In this document: positions 59,901-64,000 of the stretch, one piece after another
Layout of the letters: every line of letters begins with the position of its first letter
How positions within the stretch are numbered: position 1 is the first letter of the stretch
Origin: Mantamonas sphyraenae
Taxonomy: Eukaryota > CRuMs > Mantamonadidae
NCBI GenBank assembly: GCA_026936335.1
Contig: JAPMXV010000026.1
Location: forward strand, 186,001 to 250,000
Reading direction: 5' to 3'
DNA length: 64,000 nucleotides
The notes under the pieces: generated by a model
What the model saw: the letters and a program-made list of their open reading frames with translations, nothing else
Databases searched by the model: none
What the model was told of the DNA's origin: nothing
Program-made: the position numbers and the translations under genes

Positions 59901-61540
59901 TGCGCAAGCCCGACGAGGTGTACAACACAGAAGTGGGCTCGTCGGAGGAGTCGCGTGTGCGAGAGCTGGAGGAGAGCATGAGCGTGCCGCAGGCGTGGCG
60001 GGTCAAGCTGACCAACCTGTACACGCTGACAATTTTGGTGACGCTGTTCCTTGCACATCCGATCATCAGCAAGGTGCTGTTCCAGATCTTCAACTGCGTG
60101 CAGCTGGACGACGGGGCCTACCTGGCCGACGACATGAGCGTGAGCTGCGACAGCGCACGGTACAAGAGTTTCCGCGATTCGTACGGCTACCTGATGGTGG
60201 TTGGATACTGCTTTGGCGTGCTGCTGGTCGGTCTGTTTGTGCTGGTGAAGAACAGGAAGAAATTGAACACGGCGGAGGTGCAGAGCAAGTACCGTTTCCT
60301 GTACGACGGCTACTCGACCAAGCGTTTCTACTGGGAAGTTGTGATTATGCTGCGCAAGCTTGTTGTGGTGGCGTTTATCGTGTTTTTCCGGCGGGAGCCG
60401 CTGACGCAGCTGTACAGCGGCCTGTGGATGGCCATGGGTGCGTTTGTGTTGCACCTGTACGCACGTCCGTTTGCGTCGCCACTGACGACAAATCTGGAGA
60501 CGCTGTCGTTGGCGACGCAAACGGTGACGCTGATGAGCGGACTTGTGTTTTACAGCGACGAAACGACGGCAGAGGACGTGCAGGTGCTGTCGACGCTGCT
60601 GCTTGTGGTGAATCTGGCCGTGGTGATTGCGTTTGGCGTTGTGTTTGTACACCAGTTTGTGCAACTGGCACGCAAGCAGAAGCATGTGGCGGCCATGCAA
60701 GAGCAGATGGCCAGGCAGTACGAAGAGATGAAGGCGCACCAGGAGGCGACGCGGCAGCGCGCGGCAATCCTCAAGACCGTGGTGGAGGAGACGAGCAGCA
60801 CCCGCAGTGGCAGCACAATGTTGCAGGCCAAGGTGGCGAGCAGCGAGTCGGGAGTGTCGAAGCGAGCAAGCATGTACGTGCGCAACCGATCGCAGACGGT
60901 GATTGCGATGCAGTCGATGCGAGAGAAGCAGCTACGCTCGTTTGCAGACGCGATGGAAAGTTCTGTGTGGCGAGAGCGGACGGTCAAAGCAGTGTGCAAG
61001 GCAGTGGACGACGGGTGGATGGTGGAAGGTGAGAGTGAGGAGCGACGTGGCCTGCTGGAAGGCATCGTGGCGTGGTGGCGAAGCGTGGAGAGCGGTGATC
61101 AGGAAGGGGAGGAGCTGTTGGACATGGCAAACGAGCTGGTGGAGGCATATCTTGACGACGACAGCGATACGTTTGTGGACGTGGAGTTTGGTGCGTTGAG
61201 CAACACCCTGCGTGTCGTGGGCATGATGGACGCGGAAGCCATTGACAAGAGTGCGTTTGATCTGGTTGTGGCCAAGGAGTGGGCTCAATCGTGGGACCAG
61301 CTGCGCAAACAGCTGGAAGACGCGTACCCAGCCGCAAGCGACAACGAGCAGCTGGAGGAGGCGCACAACAAGAGGCAGGAGGAAAAGAAGAAGGAGTTGG
61401 AGGAGGCGCGCGGAACGGAGGAGGCTGCGGAAGATGACATGGAGCTGATGCTGACGGGGCCGAGCACTCTTGCGAGTTCTGCAAAGATGGTGGATGGAGA
61501 GATGGAGATGAGTGTGTTGGGTGGGGGTGAGGCGGAATGA
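29951..61540 (+). CDS. giant multidomain cell-surface receptor/adhesin-like protein, about 10,350 aa
   Basis: One signal peptide (VVVVVLVVLTWCAWATGANA, from the Met at 29951) and one membrane domain (59.5-60.7 kb) bracket 31 kb of co-oriented coding sequence, so I read it as one gene. Exons 29951-30320, 30521-30667 and 30779-30871 are phase-consistent. A fourth small exon between 30872 and 31090 could not be placed. From about 31091 the rest is one exon, including a 19.9-kb uninterrupted frame. Single-base frame changes occur near 31965, 36405, 37242, 37922 and 57760; homology of the repeats continues across each. Domain order: IPT, 12 propeller-Cys-IPT modules, filamin-like, 2 IPT, discoidin-like, 18 Ig-like repeats, Cys-rich, multi-pass membrane domain, cytosolic coiled coil. 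Likely function, by inference: adhesion or prey/matrix recognition with signalling. No exact family recognised. Confidence 0.8.
30521..51525 (+). repeat. twelve tandem modules: FG-GAP-like propeller + Cys linker + IPT/TIG
   Basis: Each module starts with propeller blades of the type FGxSVA...VVGAxxDDxxNxGxVYVF and GGxDNWG. A Cys-rich linker of the type CPxPxCWxxxxWxCxxC follows, then one or two IPT/TIG domains (GGTxVTVxGxGF...CRFG...VxCxTP). Linkers lie near 32.04, 33.79, 35.65, 37.48, 39.24, 41.10, 42.90, 44.45, 45.95, 47.39, 48.90 and 50.55 kb. The period is about 1.75-1.85 kb for the first seven and 1.45-1.65 kb for the last five, which have lost blades or the GGxDNWG loops. Linker examples: CPPPQCWNYASWQCGACP and CPHPQCFSTEAMSCGPC. 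FG-GAP propellers and IPT domains are both common in integrin- and plexin-like ectodomains. Confidence 0.82.
51526..52384 (+). other. filamin-like domain and two IPT/TIG domains of the giant protein
   Basis: The segment with SGVRVVARDRFGNALTDDAT and later GVDIAGSPVFVSVLG has the filamin/ABP280 pattern (the GSPF-type ending). Two IPT domains follow: APNLGPTTGGTRITVTGTNF and PSIVPNNGKSSGDTEVTIVG. They close the propeller-IPT half of the ectodomain. Confidence 0.7.
52385..53025 (+). other. discoidin/F5-8C-like domain of the giant protein
   Basis: Between the IPT and Ig-like arrays lies a single domain of about 210 residues containing LAIEATVTSADARSSNGNSL, VDADRCCQ, a VQVDLVREAFVNQFVVSWF strand pair and the terminal strand GGWLYELEVHGV. 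The pattern is that of galactose-binding-like (F5/8 type C) folds. It is lengthened by Cys-containing insertions. Carbohydrate or lipid binding is an inference. Confidence 0.65.
53026..59030 (+). repeat. eighteen tandem Ig-like beta-sandwich repeats
   Basis: Units of about 105-115 residues share a pattern: DAGGNxVG near the middle, then RTVxASL, LxG, GVAxFxxLxLxxPxxGxYxLxF and a closing V-x-x-GxPxxL that begins the next unit. Examples of unit joins: VSVGPAVEMRL, ITSGAPYTLLV, VVGEGVAYRLNL, VTVGEPVELRL, VVIGPARSLRV. I count 18 joins or ends before the Cys-rich region. Asn-X-Ser/Thr sites are frequent, fitting a secreted, glycosylated stalk. One frame change falls in this array near 57760. Confidence 0.75.
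59031..60690 (+). other. Cys-rich (ephrin-receptor/EGF-like) region and multi-pass membrane domain
   Basis: Cys-rich units CICARGYTAVNNEQPCLPC, CDPGFYKNTEGPLTCDSCP, CTCLSGFYRLKAGETCRKCP and GHTGPLCAVCAQGYGSFGYK match the EphR-like/GCC2-GCC3 pattern. About eight or nine hydrophobic segments follow: LVVLFFVAAVSMLAFLVR, YMLFPLFVLFVPMLLYGGVY, LTILVTLFLAHPIISKVLF, YLMVVGYCFGVLLVGLFVLV, VVIMLRKLVVVAFIVFF, LWMAMGAFVLHLYARPF and VLSTLLLVVNLAVVIAFGVV. This arrangement is shared with large protist surface proteins of unknown function. The cytosolic tail (60.7-61.54 kb) has a Gln/Glu-rich coiled coil and an acidic end. Confidence 0.75.
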
Positions 61541-61710
61541 GAGAGGCGATGATGGTGAATGAAGCTGGAGAATTTCCTCTCACACAACCACCGGTCAGTG
61601 GTGACACACACACACACAGAGTGTGATGTGCACATGCCACTGTCAATGCTGAGCCCATCGCGTGCCATCGAGCAGGTCGAGGCAAACAAAAACACAACAA
61701 AAGTGACTCG

Positions 61711-64000
61711 ATGTCGCTGTCTTCAACGACGCTAAACAAGCGGTCGTCGGCACAAGCACCAAGGCGCACACGGACATCGTCCAATCTGTCACGCGAGACG
61801 ACGGCGGCGGTGGTTGCGACGCAGGCGGCGGCCGGATCGACGTCACGAGCGCAGACACTTCTGGCACGTCTGCAGCAGGAGCATCAGTCGGTGGGAAAGG
61901 TGAACGAAGTCATAGAAGGCAGTTCGGGCGCAAGTCCGCCGTCAAGAGTGACGTTCTCGCCGTCAAAGCGGCGGCCTCGCTCACGGTCTGGTTCGCCCTC
62001 GTCCTCGTCGCCGTCTCCCATCAGGGGACGGGGAGTGGATGGGGGGAGCAACCCGTACGAGACGTTGAATCAGTCGCGCTCCAAAAGCCCAGCGCGTGGT
62101 CAGAGGACATCGTCGCGGACACGGTCGTCGTCAGGCCTGCAGCACGCGCTGGCGAATCTGGGCTCGTCGTCAACGTCGCTGTGGAGCGTCGGGTCGTCCA
62201 CACGGCTGTCTTCTGTGGATGAGAGTGGGTCGACGGTGATGTTTGGTGGGTCGTCGATGCAGGCGCAGACGGAAGAAGGCGACGCCTACGGTTCGGACGA
62301 CGTGTGGTCGCTGCTTGTGGGTGAGGTGATTCCTCGGGACTGGGAGAACGTTGCGGCGTCGTTCAGCCGCACGTTGGGCCCGGACATGACGCTAACGGCG
62401 TATCCACCGGTGTGTATGTGTGCGGGGCGACAGGTGGTTGTGGCGCTGCACGAGGATGGCCGCGTCCATCAGTTTGACCTGCGTACGTCGCAATGGCGAG
62501 CAAGCGCGCTGGAAGGGCCGCGGCACAGGACAGACGGGTCGTTGACGGCGTTCAACACAAATGTGCTGTTGTACGGAGGGATTGTGACGGACAAGGGAGA
62601 GGAACAGGTGCTGGGGGACGTGTGGACGTACGCACCGAACATCCGAGTATGGACGCGGCGGAAGGAAGCCGAGCCATCGTTTGGCCATGTGTGTGCAGTG
62701 GACACAACACGTGCGCGGATGTTTGTTTACGGAGGACACAGTGGTTTGGTTGAGGATGGCCATGATGGGACACCGCACCGGGGGTTGCGAGTTTACCATG
62801 TGGATGCGGACCATTGGGACACATCGCCGCCAGAAGAAGGGGAGGTGCCACAGGCGACTGAACGGCCAGCTATGGTCTTTGTGGGTACGACGTTGTATCT
62901 GTTTGGAGGAGACGCGCACGTGGGAGTGCATGCGTACGACACTCGGCACGGAGTCTGGAGGCGTTGCGGAGAGTCTGTGGATCTGCCGTGCGAGCGGATC
63001 ACACATGACAGCGCGGTGGCAATAGGCACCCGCATTGTAGTGTACCGTGAGGACGCACTGTTCATTTGGAACACAGATGCAGAGACGCCAGTGTGGCAAG
63101 CCGTTCATGTGGAAGATGGACCGGAGAGGCTGACACGAGCGGCTTGTTTGGCCCAGGGTATGGAGGCGGAGGAGGTTCACACGGATATTGTGGCGATGGC
63201 AGAGTGTGGAGGCAGTCTGATTGCGGTGTCGCCGGACGGGGGCGTGCACGAGCTGGCGTTGGTGCTGAGCGACTTTGATGAACCGGCAGCGCACGCGTCG
63301 CGCAGCGTGGTCCTGATGCATGCGTGTGAACGTGAGAATGACGATCATAGCGCATTCGCAAATGGAGTGCGATTGTACAGGGCTGGAGCAGGGCAGGAGG
63401 TGACGGCCATCCTTGTGGCGAGGACCGGGACTGGGTCAATCAAAACCCAAGGTGGCGACCACGTGCGCGCACGAGTCACTGTGGTTCCTGATGCTCAGGT
63501 AGCGCGGTGGACAAGGTGGGGTTTTGACAGCGATGGCAAGCTGGTGGAGGCGAACGAATTGCTGCTGGACGACGAAACGGACGAGCCGGGCGAGGAGGAA
63601 GATGAAGACGAAGATGGGGTGGATGAGGGACACGAAGTGCTGCAGGACGAGTTGTTGCTGACGGACAACGGCAACGGGACGTACACACTGCGATTTGCGG
63701 TGCCAGAGGCGCTTGTGGGCAGTTGGGTTCAGATCCACATGCGCGTGAACGGCAAGGCTGTGGATGGAATGGCAACGGCAGTGAGGGTGGAAGACAACCT
63801 GCGTCTGTTTCTGCAGAGAGATTGTGGGATGGATGCAGAGACAGCAGACGGGGTGCGAGAAACGCTGGTGGCGCATGGAGTTGGAGATGTCAAGACGGTG
63901 AAGCTGTTGGACAAGCACTGGGCTGGTCAATTGGGCCTTGGTGTCGGATTGACGATGCGACTGCTGCATGGCCTGGGTGAGTTTGGATCGAACGTGGGTG
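61711..64000 (+). CDS. Kelch + filamin-like + SAM-like protein (5' part)
   Basis: The frame opened by the ATG at 61711 stays open to the window end (763 codons), so the gene is cut. The N-terminal 190 residues are Ser/Arg-rich and disordered. Kelch-type blades follow at residues about 230-530: NVLLYGGIVTDKGEEQVLGD, MFVYGGHSGLVEDG and TLYLFGGDAHVGVHAYD. A filamin-like Ig segment spans about 552-694 and includes LLLTDNGNGTYTLRFAVPEA; an acidic Glu/Asp run is inserted in it. Then comes a SAM-like helical block, about 697-755 (ADGVRETLVAHGVGDVKTVK; LGLGVGLTMRLLHGLGEF). A GTGAGT donor at 63977 probably ends this exon. Kelch-filamin proteins are often ubiquitin-ligase adaptors or actin-linked; no specific role can be given. 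The 170 bp before it hold no gene. Confidence 0.75.
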   Translation, partial: MSLSSTTLNKRSSAQAPRRTRTSSNLSRETTAAVVATQAAAGSTSRAQTLLARLQQEHQSVGKVNEVIEGSSGASPPSRVTFSPSKRRPRSRSGSPSSSSPSPIRGRGVDGGSNPYETLNQSRSKSPARGQRTSSRTRSSSGLQHALANLGSSSTSLWSVGSSTRLSSVDESGSTVMFGGSSMQAQTEEGDAYGSDDVWSLLVGEVIPRDWENVAASFSRTLGPDMTLTAYPPVCMCAGRQVVVALHEDGRVHQFDLRTSQWRASALEGPRHRTDGSLTAFNTNVLLYGGIVTDKGEEQVLGDVWTYAPNIRVWTRRKEAEPSFGHVCAVDTTRARMFVYGGHSGLVEDGHDGTPHRGLRVYHVDADHWDTSPPEEGEVPQATERPAMVFVGTTLYLFGGDAHVGVHAYDTRHGVWRRCGESVDLPCERITHDSAVAIGTRIVVYREDALFIWNTDAETPVWQAVHVEDGPERLTRAACLAQGMEAEEVHTDIVAMAECGGSLIAVSPDGGVHELALVLSDFDEPAAHASRSVVLMHACERENDDHSAFANGVRLYRAGAGQEVTAILVARTGTGSIKTQGGDHVRARVTVVPDAQVARWTRWGFDSDGKLVEANELLLDDETDEPGEEEDEDEDGVDEGHEVLQDELLLTDNGNGTYTLRFAVPEALVGSWVQIHMRVNGKAVDGMATAVRVEDNLRLFLQRDCGMDAETADGVRETLVAHGVGDVKTVKLLDKHWAGQLGLGVGLTMRLLHGLGEFGSNVG

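Noticed and set aside
30521-61540. Several separate genes in the giant region
   Set aside because: Only one signal peptide and one membrane region; module homology runs across each frame break; no intergenic gaps.
1-64000. tRNA, rRNA, CRISPR or transposase genes
   Set aside because: None seen on either strand by eye; short structured RNAs could have been missed without a covariance search.

Overview
Eukaryotic nuclear DNA from a unicellular, flagellated protist. Evidence: GT-AG introns of roughly 70-460 nt; spliceosomal, ESCRT-II and AP-5 genes; a centriolar gene (CEP76) and a ciliary gene (CFAP61), so motile cilia are expected; GC-rich coding DNA with many short Ser (TCN) runs; very short intergenic distances. 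A precise taxon cannot be fixed from the sequence. A free-living heterotrophic flagellate is the best guess, by inference from gene density and the giant adhesion-type receptor.

Layout. 1-8.1 kb: 3' end of an MFSD5-type molybdate transporter (+); a secreted L,D-transpeptidase-like protein (-), unusual in a eukaryote; CEP76 (+); an unrecognised gene with a C-terminal EF-hand-like stretch (+); prolyl-tRNA synthetase (-). 8.1-13.9 kb: phosphopantothenoylcysteine decarboxylase (-), head to head with SNF8/VPS22 (+) with only 22 bp between start codons; AP-5 sigma (-); valyl-tRNA synthetase with a probable mitochondrial presequence exon (+). 13.7-25.4 kb: an inverted duplication of about 1.8 kb carries a cathepsin Z gene plus the 3' end of the ValRS gene. 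Its arms flank Sm-B (-), CFAP61 (+), REXO4 (-) and a third, diverged cathepsin Z (-). The second arm's cathepsin has a frameshifted C terminus. 25.5-29.9 kb: a glutamine-amidotransferase-like protein (+), an ELMO-domain protein (-), and an ADP-ribosylglycohydrolase (+) whose start lies 18 bp from that of the ELMO gene.

29.95-61.5 kb: one giant gene, nearly intronless after its first kilobase, for a secreted/membrane protein of about 10,350 residues. Order: signal peptide, IPT/TIG, twelve modules of FG-GAP-like beta-propeller + short Cys-rich linker + IPT/TIG domains, filamin-like domain, two IPT domains, discoidin-like domain, eighteen Ig-like beta-sandwich repeats, ephrin-receptor/EGF-like Cys-rich region, a multi-pass membrane domain and a coiled-coil cytosolic tail. 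Five single-base frame changes interrupt it in this assembly. 61.7 kb to the end: start of a Kelch + filamin-like + SAM-like protein (+), cut by the window edge.

Most genes are housekeeping: translation, CoA synthesis, endosomal sorting, splicing, cilium. The striking elements are the giant receptor, the L,D-transpeptidase and the inverted cathepsin/ValRS duplication.
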